Positions 11,755 through 21,530 of a stretch of DNA of 51,711 bases are shown one piece after another. How positions within the stretch are numbered: position 1 is the first letter of the stretch; each line of letters begins with the position of its first letter. The stretch comes from Protostelium mycophagum (Eukaryota > Evosea > Variosea > Protosteliida > Protosteliaceae). The stretch lies in NCBI GenBank assembly GCA_002081555.1, contig MZNV01000887.1, positions 1 through 51,711 on the forward strand, written 5' to 3'. The notes under the pieces are model-generated. The model was not told the origin of the DNA, ran no database searches, and was given only the letters and a program-made list of their open reading frames with translations. The position numbers were made by a program, and so were the translations under genes.

Positions 11755-12124
11755 AATGAGCAACCCGAAACTTTCGTCAGGAAATTGAATTTTGCGAGTG
11801 AGAAGATCCTTCAACATTTTGTTCTTGAGGCAGGGCCTCAACTTACCATTACAGGAGAACATTATTTCTGAACCTCCTTTTTCAGACTCTGAACGAAGAA
11901 CATCTTGTGAAAACCTTACCTCTTCATCTGTACTAGACCAAGAATGTACACTGTGGTTCACTGCTGTGTACACGTGTCTCGTTGTAGATGAACGATCAGT
12001 AAATTCTCCGGTTTTGAAGTCCATGAATCGGATCATCTTCAAAAGCACATTGTCACCCTTTCGTGCTTCTAAGAAGTCACCCCTTTCTCTTAACACCTCA
12101 TCTTTTAGAATACATAGGAACATC

Positions 12125-14669
12125 ATGACTGACGTCAAAACTGATTACGCTCGCCTCAAGAATCTTTTAGAGGATATCAGCTCTCTCCAAGGAATTCAAG
12201 CATTATTAGAATGGGATCAGGTAAAATTAATGTTAATTTGATGAAATGTTGGTCAGTATTTGTGACATCTTTTAGCTCGTGATGATGCCAGCCAAATCAT
12301 CTGCTGCCCGTGCTAGACAGAGCGAGGCACTTGTTGGAGTTGTTCATGACAAGAGCGTATCCAAGGAAATCGGTGATCTGCTCGAACGTCTGCAACCTGA
12401 GGTCAGCCTCTTTACATGACACTTTCATGTTTGTGATCACCGTCTGATCATCATAGAAAATCAAGGACTTGGGGGAATGGGAACAAGCTCACGTGAGAGA
12501 TGCCAGAAGAAATTACAACAGAACGGCCAAGCTGCCCAAAGAATTGGAACAGAAGAAGGCCAAGCTCAGTGTCGAAGCTTATGAGGCATGGGTGAGTATC
12601 ACAATCATACTTAATGCACCCAACAGAAATCATCATTCGATCTTCATTTTTCTCATAGCGAGGCAGGCCGTCGCAAAGACGAACAAAAACTTTTCAGAAT
12701 TCGCTCCATATCTTCAACAATGGGTCGACTTGGTCAGAGAAGAGGTGTCTCTGACTGATCCAGAGAAGGACCCCTATGATGCTCTTCTAGACAGATACGA
12801 GAGAGGAACAACCTCTCAAACTGTCGACGTCGTATTTGGACAATGTGAGTCGACATTTCTGAGATGTGTATATGCGGGTGCACATGGCGGGAGGCGGTAT
12901 CAATTTGTAAAACAGAAGTCGGTGAAAACGTACACTTTTGGACGTCTACAACTTGGTTGTAGACGTACATACCATACATATCACGAATTTCGCCCCAATC
13001 GCAGATTTCAGCTGATACATAAGACTCTCATCCCTACAATCTAAATTTAGAACAGTGAGGGACTCCCTACCTTCTCTCATCGACAGGATCAGGGCTAAAG
13101 GCCCCGTAGACGACAGTTTCATGAAAGGAAAGAGCTTTGACGTTGCCGAGCAAGCCGCATTCAACCACCAGTTGGCGAAGGAGCTCGGGTTCGACACCGT
13201 ACGATGACCATATGATATCTTCTGGTTGATTGAGATATCGCAGGAAGCTGGACGTTTGGATGTCTCTTTACACCCCTTCAGCACCAGTTTTCACCCCACT
13301 GATGTCAGGATGACAACACGGTACAAGTCAGATGAGCTCATCGAGGGCATCACAGGTATTCGTTGTAGATCGTCGGAATTACACTAGACAATTCTTTTGC
13401 GTAAACAAGACAGAAACAACAGTCCAACTACCAACAGTTGTCAAAGGAAATGCAGTTCATAGTTAAAGTTGTGACAAAACAAACACGCGGCAGAGCCGCG
13501 GTAAAGACAATATATTGAGGTGAAATACTGCAGCATGCATATATTTATCTATCCAGGAACAATACACGAGACTGGTCACTCCCTCTACGAAGCCGGCAGA
13601 CCCATCTCGTGAGCGAAATTTCCTCGAGATTTCGACTGACATATGTAGTGAGGCATATCTCCCAGCGTCCGTTGCCATAGGAATGGGTGTTCACGAGAGT
13701 CAATCTTTATTATGGGAGAGGATGGTAGGTCTGTCCAGATCGTTCTGGGAACTGTACTGGCCCAGACGTAAGTCGAAATTCCGATGAAATTTCATACTGA
13801 TTTGAATAGTCCAGAAGGCTTTCCCACAGCTTGATGAGAGCGTCGCTTTTGACAAATTCTACCGCCTCATAAACCAGGTGAATATTTTCATCGTTCTACA
13901 CCGTTGTAGATGGGATTATTCACCATTTCAGGTCAAACCAGGTTATATCAGAGTGGAAGCTGACGAAGTGACTTACCCATTACACATCATCATCCGTTAC
14001 GAGATCGGTAAATCTCGCAGAAATTTCCCGAAAACCTGACAGTCTACAGAGAGGGATTTGATCGCGGGCCGTATTGCCGTGAACGACCTTCCCAAAGTGT
14101 GGAACGAGAAGATGCAACATTACCTCGGTAAGTACCGCGATCCTTACCGGTAGTAACCGAGGCTGAAGAAGGCAGGCATCACACCAAGAAATGACGCGGA
14201 GGGAGTTTTGCAAGACGTACACTGGTGCTCAGGTTCTTTTGGATACTTTCCCACTTACACGTAAGTCTCGTCTGTCTACTCGTTTGTAGATCGTCGTAAT
14301 AATTCGTGCAGTCTTGGAGCTATTTATGGATATCAATATTTCGCACAGGCAAGAAAGGAGATTCCTGACATGGACGAGGTGATGACGTCATCCATCTAGA
14401 ATATTCTATGAAATAGCACAAGAAATTTCGCTGAATTTTACAGCGCTTCAAGCGTGGAGATTTTGCAGCCTTGAGAGAATGGCTGAAGGAAAAGATCCAC
14501 CAGAAGGGAAGGTAAAGATTTCAAAGTTTTGAGAGGAAAAATCACCGAAATATCCAGTTTGATCCCCTCTGGTGAAGAGCTGCTGAAGCAAGTGACTGGC
14601 TCTGGGTTGAGTGCCACACAGTACATTAAATATCTCGAAGAGAAGTACAAAGTCTTATACGGGCTGTAA
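12125..14669 (+). CDS. M32 family carboxypeptidase (carboxypeptidase Taq type)
   Basis: Zinc metallocarboxypeptidase that trims C-terminal residues, probably in the cytosol as no targeting signal is seen. The start is [15 protein letters not shown], typical of family N-termini, followed by [13 protein letters not shown] and [17 protein letters not shown]. The catalytic zinc motif is HETGH in [14 protein letters not shown] (about 13557-13600), then the family block [15 protein letters not shown] with the third zinc ligand Glu, and [20 protein letters not shown]. The C-terminus is [26 protein letters not shown]…GL-stop. About ten short introns split roughly 500 residues, the usual length. One intron carries a perfect hairpin of the TCTACAAC motif (12942-12966) and another the hairpin CGCGGCAGAGCCGCG at 13486-13500. 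M32 enzymes are mainly prokaryotic and known from few protists, so ancient transfer is possible. Codon use and introns are like the neighbours. Confidence 0.93.
12942..12966. repeat. Perfect inverted repeat of the GTTGTAGA motif
   Basis: Two 11-nt arms, ACGTCTACAAC and its exact complement, flank a 3-nt spacer within an intron of the M32 gene. The arms are the recurrent GTTGTAGAC motif in head-to-head orientation, so the intron holds a strong short hairpin. Confidence 0.95.
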
Positions 14670-14991
14670 TAAAGTGGCAATTTTATACCTCGACCTCATC
14701 TAAACACTGCTGATACTTGGAAGAAATTTTATTATAATATTGTCTTATTATTTTTTGGAGCACATACAGTCTGGAATTCTTCTAAAAATTCCTCGACGAG
14801 TGAAAAGCCTTGACATCAATGATTGTACACACAAGCTCAGCCCAACAGATACGCCTTGGTGAGCAGAACAACCTTGCTGCCATTAGACAGGATGTTAATT
14901 GCCATAGAAAACTACAGAAAGTTTCTTGCAATCTCAAATAAATTTACAACACCCGAATAATCAATTGATGTTGTCGAAACCAAAATCCATT
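14670..14991. other. Intergenic gap between convergent genes
   Basis: AT-rich spacer between the stop of the M32 carboxypeptidase (+) and the stop of the following minus-strand gene. It contains AATAAA-like signals (for example near 14938). I see no gene or repeat. Confidence 0.6.
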
Positions 14992-16974
14992 TTATTTCTC
15001 TTCTTCATTATCGGCGAGGTATTCGAGATTGTTGAGAGCGCTATAAGTGAAGGTACATACTAATGGAAAGACAGTGTAAGGCACCACCCCGCCCAGTAAC
15101 CAGAGGGATGGGAAGAGTAGAGATAGTTGTGCTATCTTTGAAATCTTCGCCTCTTCTTGAATACTTTGCAGATATTCTGCCCTCTACAACCCGTCAAATT
15201 CTGATCTTGATCTTTGGCCGAGAAAAACAACGTTGTAGATCGCTCACCGACTCCTCTTCTCTCTTCTCTCTGAAAGAATCTCTCGTCAAGCTGGATGCTA
15301 TAAGATATGTAGACATGGTGACGATGCCGGTGATGGGCGATCTGATGAACGTGTTTCCGAAAAATTGCTTCAAGTGATGGCCTTGTGAAAATGACCTCGC
15401 ATTCCACCGCAGAAAACCCCAGAGAGACCCAAACAAACTGGCCATGTAATATTTCTGACACATGTCAATTTGACACGTCATAATATCTTTGACATATGTC
15501 AGATGTCAAAAGAAAGCCACCTTAATCTCAGGTGTCAGAATGTCCTCCTCGACCTCCTCTTCTGGTTCCGTGGCAAACCGATTGGAAATTTCCTGGATTT
15601 TTCCTTCGAGAAATTTGAATCTATCCTCCAATCTTTTAGTGTCTTTTGCTTCAGAAATTTTCTCCAGCATTTCCATCTCGGCCGGGTTCGCCCCATCTAC
15701 AATGCTGATGAACTGAAATTTTCTTGAGTTTTCCTTGAGATTTCAGTGAATTTCTGACCTCTGCCCACTGTGGGTTCTCTCTGTTCTTGAGACCCAAAGC
15801 GATACCAGTGCACAACTCCTCGAAATTTTCTTTCCGCATGCCAGACTTTGTGACCTCTTCGCCTGATGCCAACAGCACCTGCAAGTATCAGTCAACACCA
15901 CCCCATTTTCACGGTAAGGTCACGTTAACTAACGTGATTTTATGGAATCAAAAACATGCAGCATGTCTTTCCCGCTATAGCCGATTTCTGTTAACAGAAA
16001 TAAACATATTAATCAGAGTGAAAAACTACCAGTGTTCCGAGAAGCACAATAACGGTGTAGATTTCCTCTGAAGAGTGTGACAGCTTTTCGTCGAAAACAG
16101 TGTCCCAATTCACTGAGCCCGCCATGTACTTTGCAGTCTCAATGTGTTCTGCGAGGTGTGCCAAGTTGTAGACGGCTAATATCTTGGCTTTACACGTGAA
16201 TTTTCATGAGTTTTCGTGGTATTTTACCTTTTTCGGGGACATCTTCCTTGAGAACTTCTTCGATCTGAAAAGAATAAATATATTTATTGATTATTTTAAT
16301 TTTATTTTGATGAGTGATCAAATGATGGACAGTCACCAGACTCACCAGATCGATATAGTGCAGCTTAAAAGCGATGAGTCTGAAGGTTTGATAGAAGCTG
16401 ATGTGAAAATATAAAGCGTCCATGTAGGCGTCCTGTGAGAACATCAACCACGAATTGGATATTCTAAATCCTGGACGGTTAACAGCAAAAAATTGGACAG
16501 AATTTTTGAGACCTCATGCTTTTTTGGTGTTGTTGTGAGTGATAATGTATCATGAAATCAGACAAATTAATTTTACAAATCAAACAGAAGGCGATCAATG
16601 GGACATCATGAGAAAAATAAACAATCATACCTCGGGTGTTCTTTCCATAGCGTCAAGCAGATGATCACAGAAATTGATGTCATCCTCAAAACGATAGGCA
16701 ACTGCACCAGTAACTATTGTACCAGCAAATAGCCACCAGAATAACCGCCTTCTATCTTTCACCTTCTCTGCTGCAAGTTGTCTAAATGGTCTAGGAGGAA
16801 TAGGGGTAATCCATGGTACCTTTTTGTGTCATGCATAGAGAACGAATCTGTGCCTACCTCTCTTGTGACATAAATTCGTTTTGTTGTGATTTGAAGTGTC
16901 GTTGGTGATCTTAATGGAGTTTTGCTCGTGAAGGATCTCGATCCCTGAGAAGGCAAGATCCGTCTAATGATCAT
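14992..16974 (-). CDS. Unrecognised, probably mitochondrial membrane protein
   Basis: I do not recognise the family. The first exon, read from 16974, gives an Arg/Ser-rich, acid-free leader (MIIRRILPSQGSRSFTSK), a good mitochondrial presequence. After an intron comes VPWITPIPPRPFRQLAAEKVKDRRR and a hydrophobic segment LFWWLFAGTIVTGAVAYRF. Further exons read DAYMDALYFHISFYQTFRLIAF, LAHLAEHIETAKYMAGSV, ASGEEVTKSGMRKENFEELC, an acidic stretch EPEEEVEEDILTPE, and near the end hydrophobic segments (SPITGIVTMSTYLIASSL and LSLLFPSLWLLGGVV) before ALNNLEYLADNEEEK-stop. The last intron ends GGGTTGTAG|A, the recurrent acceptor motif. About nine exons give roughly 350 residues. An inner-membrane protein is inferred from the leader and membrane segments. 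A start further upstream in the same frame (about 17061) is possible but would bury the leader. Confidence 0.65.
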
Positions 16975-17137
16975 TATTACGATCCAGAGATGATCGATGT
17001 AGTTTGTCTCGTTGTTTTGGCACAAACTGAAAATGATAAAAAATAAAATACCAAAAATCAATAAAAATATTTAAATCTCCCACTTTCCCGTCCATTTTGA
17101 CAAAAAAGGTCAATGCTTAAATTACTCGATACTTTAT

Positions 17138-18511
17138 TTAGTACATGTGAGTCACCATCGGCAGGTTGACATTCTCTTCTACAACAGTCTCATGTGCCTC
17201 TTCTGGCATCAGAAATTTCTCACGGCTCTGGCTCTTAGCGTCCCTCGGTATGTTTGGTTTGACCTGAAATTCCTTGAATTTCTGGCGTGGACATCTACAA
17301 CGAGACATTCGTACCTTATCTGGAGGCAGATGATTGTGTTTGTGATTTGTGATCACAGCGGTCCCTCCTGTCCCTTTGTTATATGAGGCAGAACAGCCAG
17401 TGATCTTGTTCATGCTACATTTGTAATAGTGATGGAATGATCCATCTGGCTTCTTCTTTTTTCCATTCGATTGCCAATTCCATTGATTGACATCACCGGT
17501 CAAAATGGGCTCCTCTACTGTTGCTAAAATTGGCTTTTCTACTCTGTGAAGATTCAATCGATTACACATCATCTCTTCTTCTAACTGCATGAGAAAAGGC
17601 ATCGCCGCTGTACAAAATATGTCGCGTCGTCTAACAGGGACCATCGTTGCATCATTCAGAAAATTTCAGAAAAGGTTTTACATTTTCCTCCTGCGTGTTG
17701 TCTCGTAAAGTTGTACGGCTTGTGGTGGTGATGTTGGAGATGATTGGCCGTCTCTCTGTTCGTTATTGATTCGTGATCAAGCATAAAGATAGACTTCTCA
17801 CCAGCGGCAACCTCTTTTCATCACTCGAAAGTGGAGTTAACTTTCCACATTCCGCCATGAGGTGTATGATGGAAGACGTCTCTTCCAGAGATCTCGATCG
17901 TTGCCTCGTCCTCTCTATGGATGTTTGATCATGGCTGATCTTACCATTTGAAATTGGTGGGTGGCCAGTATCGATTGGCCTGAATGATTCTGCCGATCTG
18001 ATTTCACCCGATACCTCCTAATGTCATGAAAGAATTAACGTAGTCTTTATACCTCATCCATCTCTGTCAACATTTGTCTCTGAATTTCTGGGAGCCTTCT
18101 ATTTATGTACAGCCATCTCGTGTGTAGTCCCTCCAACTCTCTTTTGCATTTGAGCCAGCACAAACCCAATATAAGTTACCTCAACAATCCGTCGCGCTCT
18201 GACAACAGTCCAAGAAGTCGTTGTGAAGAGGCGATGTTCCCAAGGATTATTCCTGGTGCAATCCGCGGCGGCGCTCCGATTTCACCGGACGTCTTACAAA
18301 ATCAAAATGATGATCATGAAAATGGAAGTCCGAGAGTCCTCACCTCTACAGATAGTGTGTCGCCTTCTGAACTCTCGTTTTCATCAGAAGCAGAATATGT
18401 TTTCACCATTTCATTCGTTCTCATTCGTTTCTGGACTTTCACGTCGTCGTATCCATTGGATATTGGATGAGAAGTCTCCACCGCGTTCATCGATGTTGTG
18501 TGCTCTTGCAT
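17138..18511 (-). CDS. WRKY-like zinc-finger protein, probable transcription factor
   Basis: The C-terminal half carries a divergent WRKY/GCM1-superfamily zinc finger: WNWQSNGKKKKPDGSFHHYY, followed by KCSMNKITGCSASYNKGTGG and ending HKHNH. Two Cys and the HxH pair of the C-C-H-H finger are present, and WNWQSNGKKKK stands where plant WRKYGQK stands. Upstream exons are low-complexity and polar (MQEHTTSMNAVETSHPISNG at the start, 18511), with a possible helix ELEGLHTRWLYINRRLPEIQRQMLTE compatible with dimerisation. Below the finger the tail is Pro/Glu-rich and ends VTHMY-stop. The intron 17264-17314 shows both recurrent intron parts, TCGTTGTAGA and GAATTTCAG. FLYWCH fingers are the main alternative. 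It is divergent from the U11/U12-35K gene. Confidence 0.72.
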
Positions 18512-18753
18512 TTGTAATGTTGAAAATTCGGGTGAAAAATTACAAATTAAACGACACAATCACCACAGCTACATTTACAACTCATCCCTATCCACAATTC
18601 AACACAACTGAACTCTGCTCGTGAGTTCTTTGTTTCTTGAGTCAGTGTTTGCTGAAGACATTCGAGAAGATCTGAGGTTGTGGTTCTTTTTGCTATGGCA
18701 CAAAAGATCATGCCGTCGCGTCGAATTGTGCGATCAAAATTGCAAGATCAGCA
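18512..18753. promoter_or_regulatory. Divergent intergenic region
   Basis: This spacer of about 240 bp lies between the starts of the WRKY-like gene (-) and the U11/U12-35K gene (+). It must carry both promoters. No TATA box or other named element stands out. Confidence 0.4.
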
Positions 18754-20437
18754 ATGTGGTTCTCTGACAAGACATATGATCCCATTCAAGCTGGATCTAT
18801 AGATGGCACTGATCTGGAGCCTCATGATCATGGAATCATCAGAGCTGTGAAAGCCGAGTGTGAGAGCCATGAATATTCCCTCATTTCTGAAGACAACAGA
18901 TGATGCAGACAAAGATGCAAAGATCATAGGTGATCCTTACAAAACATTGTTTGTGGGACGATTGAATTGGGCAACCACTGAAGAGAAATTGAAATCATTC
19001 TTCGAGAGGTAAGACGAAATCAGTCTTTGATTTCTAATGGATCAAGATATGGACCACTGAGTCATTTAAGACTTGTAAGAGACATTGGTAGGCCCAATAT
19101 TATTAACCGTGATTTTATCTGACTTCAACAGTGACTGGACATTCTAGAGGCATGGCTTTTGTGACTTACCAACATAGCAGAGATTTTTTCAAGGCTTTTA
19201 AGGTATGTGATTTTTGGCTTGCAAAGATTTTTGTGGAATTAATTAACTTGAGGACTATTTTATTGTATTTTCACCAGAGAATGTACAATTTTTTAGACAA
19301 GAAATCCCAATTCACTTTATGAAGGATACGAACCATGCAGAGATAGACAACCGTCAAATTCTTGTCGATTTTGAGAGAGAGCGCATTGTAGATGGGTTTG
19401 TCCCCCGCCGGCTGGGGGGTGGAATCGGCGGGAAGAAAGAATCTGGTCAGATAAGGTTTGGAGGTCGGGACAGGCCTTTCAAAAAGCCGTTGGTATCTTC
19501 AATACCATCAACGTAAGTAAATCATATCTACTACGATAAGTTTGGAAAACTTTTACAAGTTAACAAAATCCAAAAATCTGTACGTCTTTCTGCAGACCGC
19601 GGTAGTAAACGTTTCTGGTCACGGTAATGTCACCGAAGAGATTGATCCAAATATAGAGCTTTTCAGAGATTTGATATGCGTGATGACGTGGACCTTTTTG
19701 CCGGGAAAAGATACAGAAAGAAGGCAGAAAGAAATGCTGTCGACGCAGAAAGCCAAGAGGTCAGACTTTCAGACTTTCCGACTGTTTCTGTCGACAATTT
19801 TCAACTTGAAAGTATGACGTCATACAGTACAAGAGGGATGGGCAGGCTAGTTCAGAAAGTGATGAACAGAGGTCGAAACGACAGAGAACAGAAGGTAAAC
19901 ACTCTCGATGTCGACCTTTCATTATGGTTCGGGGGGCAGCTTGGCTGTGTGCATCACCAAAGACTTGCACATAAATTACCTTACCACAATATTATTTATT
20001 GTGAGGACGAACACAAACCGTCCAGAAAGACATCTGTTTACAAATCCATAAAAGGAAGCTGACCGCTTTAAAGACAGAAGAGACTCGAACCACGAGCGAT
20101 ACCGAAGGTAACCTATTTGGACACAACTACATCCATAGTCCTCTGACATAGACTAAGAATAAACAGTTCCCACGATGAGCGATCTCATCACCGATCAAGA
20201 GAGAAAAGAGACGGTGATCGTAATGATGAAAGAGAACGCCACAGAGACAGGCATGACAGCCATCATGACAGACGGGACAGACGTCATCGAGAAGATCGAA
20301 GGGATGGCTCTCATCGAGATCATCGGGGTCATGATCGGGACAGATACAGAGATGAAAGAGATAGAGATCACGATGATCGGAGATCATCAAGAGACGATAG
20401 AAGGGAACAGAAAGGAAGCTGGTTGCATAACATTTGA
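18754..20437 (+). CDS. SNRNP35: U11/U12 small nuclear ribonucleoprotein 35 kDa protein (minor spliceosome)
   Basis: Component of the U11/U12 di-snRNP that recognises U12-type introns. The start reads MWFSDKTYDPIQAGSIDGTD, matching the characteristic YDPxxAGSIDGTD N-terminus of the 35K protein and distinguishing it from U1-70K. An RRM follows, with RNP2 (TLFVGRLNW), YGPLSHLRLVRDI and RNP1-like RGMAFVTY. Then the family-specific block ILVDFERERIVDGFVPRRLGGGIGGKKESG and IRFGGRDRPFKKPL appears near 19356-19495. After this comes an unusual middle part (DDVDLFAGKRYRKKAERN; SYSTRGMGRLVQKVMNRGRND) and a last exon that is Arg/Asp/His-rich (DRHDSHHDRRDRRHREDRRD) ending WLHNI-stop. About eight introns. 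The middle segment is longer than in animal proteins, so its exons are less certain. Confidence 0.9.
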
Positions 20438-20516
20438 ATTTGTGTGTTTTTGAATTTTAAATTTCTGTTTTGGCGCCAAAAGAATTCCCGGAATCGAAAG
20501 TTTAGGTTCAGGAATA

Positions 20517-20535
20517 CGGGTTTAGGGTTTAGGGG
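20517..20535 (+). repeat. Short TTTAGGG-like interstitial run
   Basis: Just over two units of TTTAGGG (GGGTTTAGGGTTTAGGGG) follow the U11/U12-35K gene. This equals the plant-type telomere repeat unit but is too short to be a telomere. It is recorded as a sequence observation. Confidence 0.7.
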
Positions 20536-20601
20536 TTCATATGTTTAAAAGAGCTATATTTAGACAAACATGAATAACAATGAACACGTCTCTGCTTCTC
20601 T

Positions 20602-20844
20602 TTATGAAATCTCTTGCTTTCTATAGTTACAAGTGTTGTTAGGGGAGTGATACTTGGTGATCCAGTTCCTCTGGGTGGGACATTCCTTTAAATCAGCCAA
20701 GATATACTCTTCCTTCTCTTCCTCTGCTCTATAGAATGTCTAGGATGTAGAATGTCCTGTATCTTATCCTTGTTTATCACCTACATCTGGTCAGTGTGTT
20801 GGGAAAGTCCATAATTACCTTGAGAAATCCCACCATATCATCAT
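20602..20844 (-). CDS. Small 50-residue protein, family not recognised
   Basis: Two exons (20844-20819 and 20728-20602) joined by a 90-nt GT-AG intron give exactly 51 codons: start MMIWWDFSRAEEEKEEYILA, then DLKECPTQRNWITKYHSPNN, then TCNYRKQEIS and stop. The composition is that of a real folded or coiled small protein: a charged helix, a CPTQRNW block, and a second Cys in NTCNYRK. Intron phase fits perfectly (AG|A = Arg). I do not recognise the family. There is no signal peptide or membrane segment. It lies 3' to 3' with the U11/U12-35K gene. The first ATG could be either of two adjacent Met codons. Confidence 0.55.
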
Positions 20845-21177
20845 GGTTTGATAGTATCACAATTACTATATACTCCACACACTACCACCATCAGACACAA
20901 GAAGAGTCATGTTGATACCCATAGATGGATTGTACACAATGTCTTGGTTCTGTCTTCAGACAGTCGCCGGTGTGATGGGTCGCACATGCATAAAGACATT
21001 TGAAATAGCAGAGGACACAATGCACATATTTTAGATAAAATAATGGAACAAACCGACTACAATTCTTGATATAAAATATGTACAATTGACCAGAGGATAT
21101 TCCGAATAAATTAGAACAATCCAAAATTTCCTTCATATATCATTCAAAGGAGATATTAAATTCAATTCAACTCTTCT

Positions 21178-21483
21178 ATGGTGCCAAATGAAACAATGGA
21201 TGAGCAATCGGAAGCAGTACCTCCGCCGAGTTTGCTCACAACCGACCCAAATGATGGAAAAATGCCGGCTTGAAATCAACTGTCTTCACCGATTTGGGAG
21301 ACGTTGCTCAACACCCTCATGCTTCTGTTCAGAAAGGAGATCACGGGGTCATGACATGACAGGAGGAGGGGTTATCGTTCACTACAACGAGCAAGGAAGT
21401 CTTCTCACCGCGTTCTTATCCCACCGAAAATGGCTGGGAAATCAACAGCACATGTCACCGCCTACGCCATTCTGCTGTTCTAA
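21178..21483 (+). pseudogene. Possible small gene or frameshifted remnant
   Basis: An ATG opens a protein-like 31-codon frame (MVPNETMDEQSEAVPPPSLL…DPNDGKMPA-stop). Right after a run of five A, a second frame continues with equally protein-like content (GLKSTVFTDLGDVAQHPHAS, then VQKGDHGVMT), and a third frame ends AGKSTAHVTAYAILLF-stop at 21483. Moving between the first two frames needs one base at the A run, which points to a frameshift, a sequencing or assembly error, or an intron I cannot place. No family is recognised. Confidence 0.25.
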
Positions 21484-21530
21484 ATGCTTCACAAAGGATT
21501 TTTCACGTAGAATGTAACCTTGATATGACT

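Noticed and set aside
20175-20453. Open frame starting MSDLITDQERKETV on the plus strand
   Set aside because: It is a shifted frame of the Arg/Asp/His-rich last exon of the U11/U12-35K gene; the RD-rich frame joins upstream exons and fits the family.
20517-20535. TTTAGGG units as a chromosome end or fusion point
   Set aside because: Barely two units, flanked by ordinary gene sequence on both sides; too short to conclude anything.
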